NCBI GenBank assembly: GCA_965371445.1
Contig: CBDUYN010000160.1
Location: 1-24,116 of the forward strand
DNA from: DASWIG01 sp965371445
Lineage (GTDB): Bacteria > Acidobacteriota > Thermoanaerobaculia > Multivoradales > J023
Reading direction: 5' to 3'
DNA: 24,116 bases
The translations under genes were made by a program, and so were the position numbers. Below the pieces are notes generated by a model that was given only the letters and a program-made list of their open reading frames with translations, searched no databases and was not told the DNA's origin. Below are positions 6,659 to 14,286 of this stretch, piece after piece. Positions within the stretch are counted from its first letter, which is position 1. Each line of letters starts with the position of its first letter.

Positions 6659-9600
6659 ATGATCCAGCTCCTCCATCTCTCCGACCTCCACTTCGGACCC
6701 CACAGCCGCTTCCAGGGCGAGGACCCCCGACGCCTCGGCAAGGCCTTCCACCGCGCCCTCACCGCCGCCGGGACCGACGGCAAGGTCGACCTCGTCGTCG
6801 TCACCGGTGACGTCGCCGAGGCGGCGAAGGAGCCGGAATTCTCCATGGGCGCGGCCTTCCTCACCGCCCTCGCGGGCGAGCTCGGGCTCGGACACGAACG
6901 CTTCGTCTTCGTCCCCGGCAACCACGACGTCTCCCGACACCTGTGCCGCAAGGTCGAGATCGACCAGGACGACGAAGGCTTCGACGACGGCGAGCTCCGG
7001 CGCCGCCTCGACGCCGTCAAGCTGCAACGCTACGAGGGCTTCTTGAAGAGCTTCTACGGCGTCGACGACCTCGACGAGATCGCCCAGCCCCTGCGCCGCG
7101 GTGCCCGTCTCTACAGCTTCCCGGAGCTTCGTCTCTCGGTCGCGGCGCTCGACTCCTGCGAGGTCGAGTCGCACCGCCGCGAGGACCACCGCGGCGCCCT
7201 GAGCCGCGAGCAGGCCCAGGCCGTCCTCGACGCGTGGCGGTTCGGCGAGGTGAAGGACTGGCTCAAGGTCGTCGCCGTCCACCACAACCCCGTGGCGACG
7301 GTACGCGCCAACGTCGACGCCTGGCGCGAGCGCCTCACGACCGACGGCCTGCCGCCGGAGGTCGTCGCCGTCTACGAGAGCGACGTCGTCGGCTTCGACG
7401 GACGCGAGCACCTGGAGGCGATCGCCCACGACGCCCGCGTCCAGCTCGTGCTCCACGGACACCACCACGCCCGCGACGAGCAGAGCTTCAACTGGCCGAT
7501 CGACGGACGCGCCCACGTCCTCTCCGCCGGCAGCCTGACGCTCGAAGACGGCAAGCTGCCGCGCGACGAGCCCGCCTCGGCCCGCGTCATCCGCCTGGTG
7601 CCGGAAGAGGGGCGGATCGAGGCGGACTCGCTCGTCTACGTCGGCTGGGCACGGACCGAGGGCGAGCTCCGCTGGGGCGCTTTTGTCGCCGACCCGGCCG
7701 AGAAGGACGGCTACCGCCAACGTCTCGACTTGCCTCCCGGCTTCGAGACGACGAAGACGACGACGGACGCCGTAGGACGCGCCGGCGTCGACCGTTCCTT
7801 CCTGCGCGCCTACCGCAACCGCATGCGACACCTCTTCTCGCGCTGGGACCTGGCGATGGCCGGCGTCGCCCAGGCCGGAGGCGCCGGGCGTCCGATCGAG
7901 GCGACCCTCGACGACATGTACCTGCCCCTGCGCCTCGCCGACACGTTCCAGATCGAGAAAACCGACCTCGGCGCGCCGATCGAACCCGACGAGTTGCTAC
8001 GGCGCGAGCACCCGCTCGTCGTCCGCGGACCGGGCGGCGCGGGCAAGACGACGTGGATGCGCTGGACGTTTCGGCGCCTGGTCGAGGACGAGCGCGCCTT
8101 GCCGCTCATGATCGTGCTCCGCGACCTGTCGCGCCGCTGGGCCGAAGAGTCGTGCGAGGGCGAGGAACGTTCGCTCGACGGCTTCCTCGACGCCACGGTG
8201 GCGGCGGAGGTCGGCGGCGGCTGGGAGGGCGAGCTTCGAAAAGCTCTCGAAAGCCCGGACGGCCCGCGTCCGGTGCTCCTCGTCGACGGCTGGGACGAGC
8301 TCGGTGACCTCGGCGAGGAGCTGCGCGGACGCCTCCTCGGCTTCATGGAGGATCATCCGCGGTTGCTCGTAGTCGTCTCGTCGCGGCCCTACGGGGAGGG
8401 GCGTCCGTCGTCGAGCGAGGGCTTCGAGGTACTCGACATCCAGCCGCTCGCCGACGGCGAGATCGCCGAGTTGGCGCGCCGCTTCTACGTCCAGTGCTAC
8501 GGCGAGGACGACGCGGCGGCCGGCCGTGAGGCCGAGCACTTCGGGAAGGGCCTGAGGCGTTCGCCGGAGGCGCAGGCTTTGGCAAGGACGGCGCTGCTCC
8601 TGACGATGATGCTCTTGATCAGCCGGTCGCGTCCGTTGCCGGACAAGCGTCATCAGCTCTACGAGGCCTGTATCGAGAACCTTCTGACGGCGTTGCCGGA
8701 CCGCAAGGAGCAGGAGGGGGCGCAGCTGCAGCGGGAGCAGTGGCGTCCGGAGGACAGCGAAGAGCGGATGCGGGTGGTGGCGGCTCTGGCGTACGGAGTG
8801 CAGAGTGAGGGATACAAGAAGGGGACTCGGCAGACGATCGTCCGGACTTGGGACGAAATGGAGTCCCTTCTTCCACAGGATTGGAAACCTCGAGAGCGAA
8901 CGGGATTCCTGCGCTGGCTGGCGGGACCGGCGGCGCTCCTCGTCGACCGCACCGACGGCAAGCTCGCCTTCACCCACCTGAGCTTCCAGGAATACCTCAC
9001 GGCCCGTCATCTCGACGCGACCCATGAAGGTGAAAGACGGGCCGACGCTTTTGCCGAGCTTCTGGGAGACGCCGACTGGTGGGAGACCCTGCTGCTCTGG
9101 TCGGCGGTCATAGAGAGGGACAGCCGCGAGCGGCTCGACGGCATCCTGAGGAAACTCGAAGAGGCCGAGGACAAGGGCCTCGCGCTCATCGGTATGATGC
9201 TCGCCGACGGCCTCGGCCCGGAGGCCGCGTTCGAGGGCTGGATCGATCGCCTTCTGAGCTTTCTGCAGAGGGAATGGTCCGGTCACCTCGACCGCTGCTC
9301 CCAAGCCTGGGCAGCGAGCCGTCAGGACGAACGAAAGGAGAAGCTTCACGCGGGGATCAGGCAGCGGGCGGACGTAGCGAGGTGGGTCGAATGGTTGCGG
9401 TTGACGGAATTCTCCCGACCGGCTTTCGGCGTACCTCCCTCACCGCCGCAGGCGGCGACGCTCGCGTGTGATCTCATCGCCGAGGCGCACGCTGAAGCTC
9501 CGGCGGTTTTTCGCTCGGTAGCCGCCGGACGTATCCTCTGCGGCTCGCATCCGATCTGGCCGACCGACCCCTGGCAGCTCGGGCTCTTTCAGCTCTGGCC

Positions 9601-10297
9601 GAGTCATCGCCGGCTGGCAGGCCTTCGGCTGCAAACCGCTCGGGTTTGTGGCGCCGAAGAGAAAGATTTACGAAAAGCCGCGGCATCGATATTGTCACCA
9701 TCAGAATGGGATGACCAAAAACGCGACTGGGCGCGCGACTTGGCGCGCGACTTGGCGCGCTACTGGGCGCGCTACTGGGCGCGCGACTTGGCGCGCGACT
9801 TGGCGCGCGACTGGAAGATCGAAGAGAGTAATTGGTTACTTTCGTACGCGTCGATCGATTTATTTTCTTTTGGACGTGCCGGCGCCCGAGCACAGATCGC
9901 GTGTGCAGGCGTTCCGGAAGATTTTCCGGAGGGCCGCCTCCTTCAGGCCGCCTCTCGGCTGTCGTTCGACCCCGGCCGCGATCCGTCAGAGCTCGACGAG
10001 GCCTTGGCCCGCCACGAGGACGCCCTCGATCCCCTCTGGCCGGCCCTCGCCCATCACCTCGCCCGCCGCTCCACCGCGGACGACCGCACCCTCCTCGAAG
10101 ACCTCGCCCGGCACCCGGAGAAGCGCGAACCGCCGCTTCAGTGGGGATTGCGGTTCATCGTCCGCGGCGACGTCATGGACGACGACGGGAGCGTCGTCAC
10201 GCTCGACGAGCTCTGTGACGAGCTGGGGCTGGAGCGTCTGCCGTACGTGGAGGAGATGCCGGAGGAGATCGACCTGGGCGACGAGGACGAGCCGTAG
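6659..10297 (+). CDS. metallophosphoesterase-NACHT (STAND NTPase) fusion, probable defence protein
   Basis: This is a 1212-residue protein. Residues 1 to about 340 are a calcineurin-like metallophosphoesterase with all metal motifs: Asp9 and His11 (LSDLHFG), Asp51 (TGDVAE), Asn88-His89-Asp90 (PGNHDVS), His208 (VHHNP) and GHHH at 267-270. A NACHT-type NTPase follows: Walker A GPGGAGKTT at 457-465, Walker B LLVDGWDEL with Asp543, Asp546 and Glu547, a sensor-like SSRPYG, and FTHLSFQEYLTARHL from residue 771, typical of the end of NACHT/winged-helix modules. Residues 800-1212 are helical and would be the sensor or repeat region; they contain seven 4-residue repeats (1024-1051). Bacterial NACHT and other STAND proteins with N-terminal effectors act as antiphage sensors; here the effector would cut nucleotides or nucleic acid. 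The domain call is strong; the immune role is inferred from architecture and the adjacent toxin-antitoxin pair. Confidence 0.9.
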   Translation: MIQLLHLSDLHFGPHSRFQGEDPRRLGKAFHRALTAAGTDGKVDLVVVTGDVAEAAKEPEFSMGAAFLTALAGELGLGHERFVFVPGNHDVSRHLCRKVEIDQDDEGFDDGELRRRLDAVKLQRYEGFLKSFYGVDDLDEIAQPLRRGARLYSFPELRLSVAALDSCEVESHRREDHRGALSREQAQAVLDAWRFGEVKDWLKVVAVHHNPVATVRANVDAWRERLTTDGLPPEVVAVYESDVVGFDGREHLEAIAHDARVQLVLHGHHHARDEQSFNWPIDGRAHVLSAGSLTLEDGKLPRDEPASARVIRLVPEEGRIEADSLVYVGWARTEGELRWGAFVADPAEKDGYRQRLDLPPGFETTKTTTDAVGRAGVDRSFLRAYRNRMRHLFSRWDLAMAGVAQAGGAGRPIEATLDDMYLPLRLADTFQIEKTDLGAPIEPDELLRREHPLVVRGPGGAGKTTWMRWTFRRLVEDERALPLMIVLRDLSRRWAEESCEGEERSLDGFLDATVAAEVGGGWEGELRKALESPDGPRPVLLVDGWDELGDLGEELRGRLLGFMEDHPRLLVVVSSRPYGEGRPSSSEGFEVLDIQPLADGEIAELARRFYVQCYGEDDAAAGREAEHFGKGLRRSPEAQALARTALLLTMMLLISRSRPLPDKRHQLYEACIENLLTALPDRKEQEGAQLQREQWRPEDSEERMRVVAALAYGVQSEGYKKGTRQTIVRTWDEMESLLPQDWKPRERTGFLRWLAGPAALLVDRTDGKLAFTHLSFQEYLTARHLDATHEGERRADAFAELLGDADWWETLLLWSAVIERDSRERLDGILRKLEEAEDKGLALIGMMLADGLGPEAAFEGWIDRLLSFLQREWSGHLDRCSQAWAASRQDERKEKLHAGIRQRADVARWVEWLRLTEFSRPAFGVPPSPPQAATLACDLIAEAHAEAPAVFRSVAAGRILCGSHPIWPTDPWQLGLFQLWPSHRRLAGLRLQTARVCGAEEKDLRKAAASILSPSEWDDQKRDWARDLARDLARYWARYWARDLARDLARDWKIEESNWLLSYASIDLFSFGRAGARAQIACAGVPEDFPEGRLLQAASRLSFDPGRDPSELDEALARHEDALDPLWPALAHHLARRSTADDRTLLEDLARHPEKREPPLQWGLRFIVRGDVMDDDGSVVTLDELCDELGLERLPYVEEMPEEIDLGDEDEP
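9728..9811 (+). repeat. seven tandem 12-bp units in the NACHT gene (Trp/Leu-Ala-Arg-Asp/Tyr)
   Basis: Seven consecutive 12-bp units encode [W/L]-A-R-[D/Y], with GCGCGC (Ala-Arg) invariant in every unit. They form residues 1024-1051 of the protein and are bounded by RD before and W-K after. The length is a multiple of three, so gain or loss of units keeps frame. Confidence 0.95.
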
Positions 10298-10444
10298 CCA
10301 CCTCGACTTCATCGAACGTAAGCGGACGGAGACCTTGGCTCGACCGCGTCGAGAGTCTTCGTCATGGTGTCGCCTCCAAGGCCTGAGTTTACTCCTACCG
10401 CCAGCTCGAGTCCATGTCCGATGCTGCCCGATGCTGCTCCCTGG

Positions 10445-12574
10445 CTACCGCCGTAACGCCGCGATCGCCTCCGGCGTCCCCATGACCAGCAGACGGTCGC
10501 CCGCCTCCAGGCGGACGTCGGGACGCACCCGCCCCGGACGCCCGTCGAGGTCCGCCGCCGATCCCGCCGTACGGATCAGCATCACCTCGACGTCGTAACG
10601 CCTTCTAAGGTCCGCCTCGCGAAGCGTCATGCCGACGAGCGCGAAGGGGACCTCGACCTGCTCCAGGTGGATGCCGCCCAGGACCTCGACGCTTCGTTCC
10701 TGTCCCGCCTCGATGAGCGAAGAAAAGCCCCCCGAAAGGTCGGTCTCGAAGACCCGGCGGTTGTAGGTGTCGATCAACTGGTCGCGGGTCACCATGCCGA
10801 CGAGGATCCGGCTTTCGGCGTCGGCACAGACCGGGATGGCGTGGCGGTCGATGCGTCCGACGAGATGCATCGCGAGGCCGAGGTTCTCCTCGGGCGTGAC
10901 GAAGGCCGGATCCTCGAGCATGACGTCGGCGGCGATCACGAGCGTGCCGAGCTGGTCGACTTCGGTGAGGATGTCCTTGATCTCGCCAAGGCCGATCGTT
11001 CCGAGGAGCGTCCCCAAGCGGTCGACGACGAAAAGCTCGGCGTGGCGGCTGGCCAGCAGATGCGAGACGACCTGCGACAAGGGCCACTGAGCCGGCGCCT
11101 TGGGCGGATTGGCAAGCATCAGCTCGGAGACCCGCAGACCGCGGAGCACGTTGGGGTCCGGGCGCTCTTCGAGCCGCACGCCGCGCCGCAGGAGCGCCGC
11201 CGTGTAGATCGACTCCCGGTGCCAGAGCCTCGAGAGCAGCACCGAGACCACACAGGAGAGCATGAGCGGTGGGATGATGTGGTAGTCGTTGGTGAGCTCG
11301 AAGATGATCAGGATGGCGGTGATCGGAGCGTGGGTCGTACCGGCGACGAGCGCCCCCATGCCGACGAGCGCGTAGGCTCCCGGGTGCGCGGTCCAGGTGG
11401 GATAGGCGCCGTGGACGAGCCCCCCGACCGCCGCACCGAGCATCGCGCCGGCGAAAAGCGACGGCGCAAAGATCCCCCCCGAAGCCCCCGAGCCCAGGGT
11501 CAAAGCCGTGGCCAGGAGCTTGGCGACGAGAAGCGGCAGGATCAGCCATAGGACGACCCGGTCCTCGAGCGCGGCGTTGATCGTCTCGTAGCCGACCCCG
11601 CCGACCTGCGGCAAGACGAGCGCCAGAAGGCCGACGCCCAGCCCCCCGACGCCGGGACGCACCCACTCGGGGACATCCAGCTTCTCGAAAAGGTCTTGGG
11701 AGGCGTAGAAGACGCGGATGAAACCGACCGCGACCCCAGCCGCCAGGATGCCGAGGAGGCCGTAGAAGAGGAGCTCCATGGGGCTTACGGCCTCGTAGGC
11801 CGGCACCTCGAAGGCCGGGAAGTCGCCCAGGTGATGACGCGAGAGCACCACCGCGACCACCGAGGAGATGACGACGGGCGAGAGGCGTCCGACGCCGATT
11901 TCTCCGACCACGACCTCCATGGCGAAAAGCGCTCCGGCGATCGGCGCGTTAAACGTGGCGGCGATTCCCGCCGCGGCGCCGCAGGCGACGAAGGTCCGCA
12001 CCCGTTCGGCCGAGACCTGGAGCAGTTGGCCGACGCCCGAGCCGATCGCCGAGCCGATGTGGACGATCGGTCCCTCGCGTCCCGCCGAGCCCCCCGAGCC
12101 GATGGTGAGGGCCACCGCCACGGCCTTGGTCAGCACCACCCGCAGACGGATGGCGCCGGCCCGGCGGGCCACCGCCTCCATCACCTCCGGGATCCCGGAG
12201 CCCCGGACCTCGGGCGCCATCCGGGTGACGAGGAGCCCCACCACGAGCCCGCCGGCGGCGGGTGCCAGCAGCCGCTGCCACCACGGTGCCGCGGAGAGCG
12301 CGTCGAGCGACGCGCCGGCCGGGTAGAAGAGCTCCTGCGCGAAGAAGATCAGGTAGCGGAAGCCGATCGCGCCGTAGGCCGCGAGGATCCCGATGCCGAT
12401 CGCGACGAGCACCACGAACGTGTGCTCGCCGCGCTGCACATTGGCCAGGAGATCCGCCAGGGCCGGCTGGATGCGACGGCGCAGACGCCTTCCCGCCCGG
12501 CGCAGGAGGCGGACCCTACGCAAGGGACGCGTCGCCCGTCGCCAGAGGCCGGGCCGTCGACTCTTCGCAGTCAT
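10445..12574 (-). CDS. CLC-family chloride channel/transporter with CBS pair and TrkA-C domain
   Basis: This 709-residue membrane protein opens with a very basic cytoplasmic region (residues 1-35) followed by the CLC core, about 50-460. Core motifs are GSGIPE (125-130), GREGP (165-169, gating Glu167) and GGIFAP (366-371). By alignment from memory with E. coli CLC-ec1, the internal proton glutamate (Glu203 there) falls on a valine (ALFAMEVVV, residues 215-223), as in channel-type CLCs. Residues about 485-600 hold two CBS domains (VSELMLANPP, then AADVMLEDPAFVTPEENL), which bind adenine nucleotides. About 630-709 is a TrkA-C/RCK-C-like domain (LREADLRRRYDVEVMLIR, then AGDRLLVMG). It acts in the inner membrane moving chloride or a similar anion. 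The gene converges with the NACHT gene, with 147 bp between them and no clear terminator. An apparent -10 box abuts the start codon. Confidence 0.92.
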   Translation of the reverse strand: MTAKSRRPGLWRRATRPLRRVRLLRRAGRRLRRRIQPALADLLANVQRGEHTFVVLVAIGIGILAAYGAIGFRYLIFFAQELFYPAGASLDALSAAPWWQRLLAPAAGGLVVGLLVTRMAPEVRGSGIPEVMEAVARRAGAIRLRVVLTKAVAVALTIGSGGSAGREGPIVHIGSAIGSGVGQLLQVSAERVRTFVACGAAAGIAATFNAPIAGALFAMEVVVGEIGVGRLSPVVISSVVAVVLSRHHLGDFPAFEVPAYEAVSPMELLFYGLLGILAAGVAVGFIRVFYASQDLFEKLDVPEWVRPGVGGLGVGLLALVLPQVGGVGYETINAALEDRVVLWLILPLLVAKLLATALTLGSGASGGIFAPSLFAGAMLGAAVGGLVHGAYPTWTAHPGAYALVGMGALVAGTTHAPITAILIIFELTNDYHIIPPLMLSCVVSVLLSRLWHRESIYTAALLRRGVRLEERPDPNVLRGLRVSELMLANPPKAPAQWPLSQVVSHLLASRHAELFVVDRLGTLLGTIGLGEIKDILTEVDQLGTLVIAADVMLEDPAFVTPEENLGLAMHLVGRIDRHAIPVCADAESRILVGMVTRDQLIDTYNRRVFETDLSGGFSSLIEAGQERSVEVLGGIHLEQVEVPFALVGMTLREADLRRRYDVEVMLIRTAGSAADLDGRPGRVRPDVRLEAGDRLLVMGTPEAIAALRR

Positions 12575-12580
12575 GGATCG

Positions 12581-12586
12581 ATTCTA
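12581..12586 (-). promoter_or_regulatory. candidate -10 box of the CLC gene, leaderless arrangement
   Basis: TAGAAT on the minus strand ends 6 bp before ATG 12574, so transcription would begin at or next to the start codon. There is no Shine-Dalgarno site. Confidence 0.35.
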
Positions 12587-12713
12587 GTAGACGGTTACGC
12601 CCCCGACGCGTGATACCACCTGCGCCGACACGCTGGCCGGGTCAAAAGTGCTGCCCAGGGGACGGCGATGCCGCGACAGGAAGCCACGGATCGCCGGCCC
12701 CATGGACGCGAGC

Positions 12714-13475
12714 TCACTTCCGCCGCAGCGCCGCCTTCAGCAGCTTCACCTCTTCCTTCATCCCGGCGTAGGTAAAAAACGCCAACAGGAGCTGCGTCGC
12801 GAACCTGATCGAGGTGTCGAGGGTGACCTTTGCCTCGTCTCTTACTGTTCGGCAGATCTTCAGCCGATGCCGGCTGCGGATCAGCTCCTCAAGGCTCTCT
12901 TCCACCCCTCGCACGAGCGAACGCAGGTGCCGGACCCGCAGCTTCGGATCGACCTGGATCCAGCCCGGCACCGGGTGACTTCGCAGGAAGAGCGGATCCT
13001 CGATGTTCGTGGCGACCCGCGTCAGGACCCGGCACATCGGCCTGGTGTTTCGCGGCATCCTCGCCGGGAAACCGAGACGACGGCTCGCGTCCAGGCCGTA
13101 GGCGCCGTCAACAAAGCGCCGGAATCCAGCGTAGCCGTCACCCAACACCGCGACGGCTTCGTCGCGCTTCAAGATCAGCCCCGTGCGGACGGCCTGCTCC
13201 ATGTCGCAGGCCCGGGCCACCTGAAGGAACGCGTCGCGGTCCGACGTCAGGTGGCTCTCCGCGGAGACCAGGATCGTCGCGCCGATGGGCTCCCGGAGCT
13301 CGTCGCCGGCGAATCCGAAGGGTCCTTTCTCTGGCAGGCCTCGCCGCGCCGCCTGGAGAAAGTCGAGGATCGTCGAGCAGGCGCCGCGCCGTTGCTTCAC
13401 CAGCAGCAGCTCCGGCGGCTTGCGATCGCCCGGCATCACGCTCTGCGTCGACGTGGGTGTCGTATAGATCTTCAT
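12714..13475 (-). CDS. hypothetical protein, 253 aa, downstream of an attenuator-like terminator
   Basis: I do not recognise a family. The protein is basic and looks soluble. It has a polar start (MKIYTTPTSTQSVMPGDRK), an alpha/beta-looking middle with GATILVSAESHL and AVAVLGDGYAGFRRF, a basic stretch (GLDASRRLGFPARMPRNTR), and a long helical C-terminus (LRSLVRGVEESLEELIRSRH, then FATQLLLAFFTYAGMKEEVK). No signal peptide, confident membrane segment or catalytic motif is apparent. AAGGAG (minus strand, 13483-13488) sits 7 bp before ATG 13475, so the start is well supported. Directly upstream is an intrinsic terminator, and before that a 41-residue ORF on the same strand. Third positions are GC-rich as in the neighbours. 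A 140-bp gap separates it from the CLC gene downstream. It is very probably a real gene; its function is unknown. Confidence 0.75.
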   Translation of the reverse strand: MKIYTTPTSTQSVMPGDRKPPELLLVKQRRGACSTILDFLQAARRGLPEKGPFGFAGDELREPIGATILVSAESHLTSDRDAFLQVARACDMEQAVRTGLILKRDEAVAVLGDGYAGFRRFVDGAYGLDASRRLGFPARMPRNTRPMCRVLTRVATNIEDPLFLRSHPVPGWIQVDPKLRVRHLRSLVRGVEESLEELIRSRHRLKICRTVRDEAKVTLDTSIRFATQLLLAFFTYAGMKEEVKLLKAALRRK

Positions 13476-13494
13476 GATTTATCTCCTTGGTGGG

Positions 13495-13526
13495 AAAAAA
13501 GGGACCGGGCCCTCGGGCCCGGTCCC
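13495..13526 (-). terminator. intrinsic terminator between the 41-aa ORF and the 253-aa gene
   Basis: A 12-base arm at 13501-13512 and its complement at 13515-13526 form a very stable GC stem. On the minus strand it is followed by six T residues (AAAAAA at 13495-13500 on plus). It ends only 6 bp before the ribosome binding site of the 253-residue gene, so that gene can only be reached by read-through. Confidence 0.88.
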
Positions 13527-13543
13527 GCGAAGGTGAGGTCCCT

Positions 13544-13669
13544 CTATTGGGTCCTCTCCGGCTTCATGTTTTCGGGATCGTCGGGCCCGAACAGAGCGTC
13601 GACGAAGCGGTCGACCAGAGTGTGGAGAGTCGTGCGAACCTGTTCCTTGACGTAGGTGCGAATGTCCAT
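13544..13669 (-). CDS. small ORF, 41 aa (possible leader peptide or small protein)
   Basis: ATG 13669 is preceded by ACAAGGAG on the minus strand at a normal distance, and TAG ends the frame at 13544. The product is amphipathic in its first 27 residues (MDIRTYVKEQVRTTLHTLVD, then RFVDALFG) and polar at the end (PDDPENMKPERTQ), which looks like one helix plus a tail. It lies upstream of the terminator and the 253-residue gene. It is either a small protein made at high level with the downstream gene made by partial read-through, or a leader peptide in an attenuation system. I see no run of identical regulatory codons. The frame is open further upstream but lacks coding character. No family is recognised. 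Confidence 0.65.
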   Translation of the reverse strand: MDIRTYVKEQVRTTLHTLVDRFVDALFGPDDPENMKPERTQ

Positions 13670-14286
13670 GGCGGACTCCTTGTGGTTGGGACCGGCGTGG
13701 TGTCGGTCCTGGCGATCGTTCGAGGTGGCGTACGCCGCCACCTGTGCACCCGCGGTCCGTTTCCATCGGCTTTCCGGTCCCGGTACCTGAACTGTCGAGC
13801 CGCGTGGTCGGATGCGCCCCCGCTTCGGGCGGAGGCCGCGTTTGCTGGAAACGATCTTTGGGGGAGAGTCGGGACCAGGGGGGGCCGCCATTTGTAGAGA
13901 ATTTCTAACGGGGGTCACGAGTTGTGGAGAATTCCTTGACGGATGTGCCGATTCCGGCCGCCTTCGCCGCCGCGGAAGAGGGATTTCATGAGGCCCGTCG
14001 ACGATTTCTCTACAAATGGAGATCCCCCGTTAGAAATTCTCTACAAATGGAGACCCCCCTCGCCGCGCCACCTCGGACGAAACTGTGTCGCGTCACCCGG
14101 CGGCCCGGCTTCATGACGAGCGGGACGCCGGAGGCGCCGGGACGGCCCCCACGAGCCCCAACCAATTGGAGCTGACGCGTTCCAGAGGAGAGACCTCCGG
14201 GTCCCCTCGACGAGTGGGGAGGCTGGCGGGCCGTTCCGGCGACTCCACCGCCACAAAAGGCGGGATAAGAAAGGAGGTGAAAGAGC
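13670..14286. other. 617-bp divergent intergenic region
   Basis: This region lies between the 41-residue ORF (-) and the 287-residue gene (+). It holds a 7-bp hairpin (GGTGGCG/CGCCACC at 13725-13743 or so) and the nested inverted repeats at 13878-14059. Promoters for both sides must lie here, but I see no convincing -35/-10 pair; GATAAG at about 14265 is a weak candidate. Short open frames inside (for example 13924-14175) run across the repeats and have no ribosome binding site, so I do not call them. Confidence 0.6.
13878..14059. repeat. nested inverted-repeat element, four copies of a ~30-bp unit in 2+2 inverted layout
   Basis: Bases 13888-13914 are the exact reverse complement of 14024-14050 (27 bp). 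A second, weaker unit follows each: 13921-13941 on the left (period 30) and 14005-14022 on the right (period 31). The two sides align as roughly 65-bp inverted repeats around a centre of about 45 bp. The unit contains TTTGTAGAGAATTTC followed by AACGGGGG and is more AT-rich than its surroundings. The layout resembles the multiple transposase sites at IS21-family ends, which would make this a transposase-less remnant or MITE; an operator cluster is the alternative. Confidence 0.85.

Noticed and set aside
11696..12613. Plus-strand 305-codon frame opposite the CLC gene
   Set aside because: Shadow frame rich in Arg/Asp/Gly; the opposite strand has clear CLC, CBS and TrkA-C motifs.
13924..14175. 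83-codon frame in the divergent region
   Set aside because: Crosses the inverted-repeat element, has no ribosome binding site or family resemblance.
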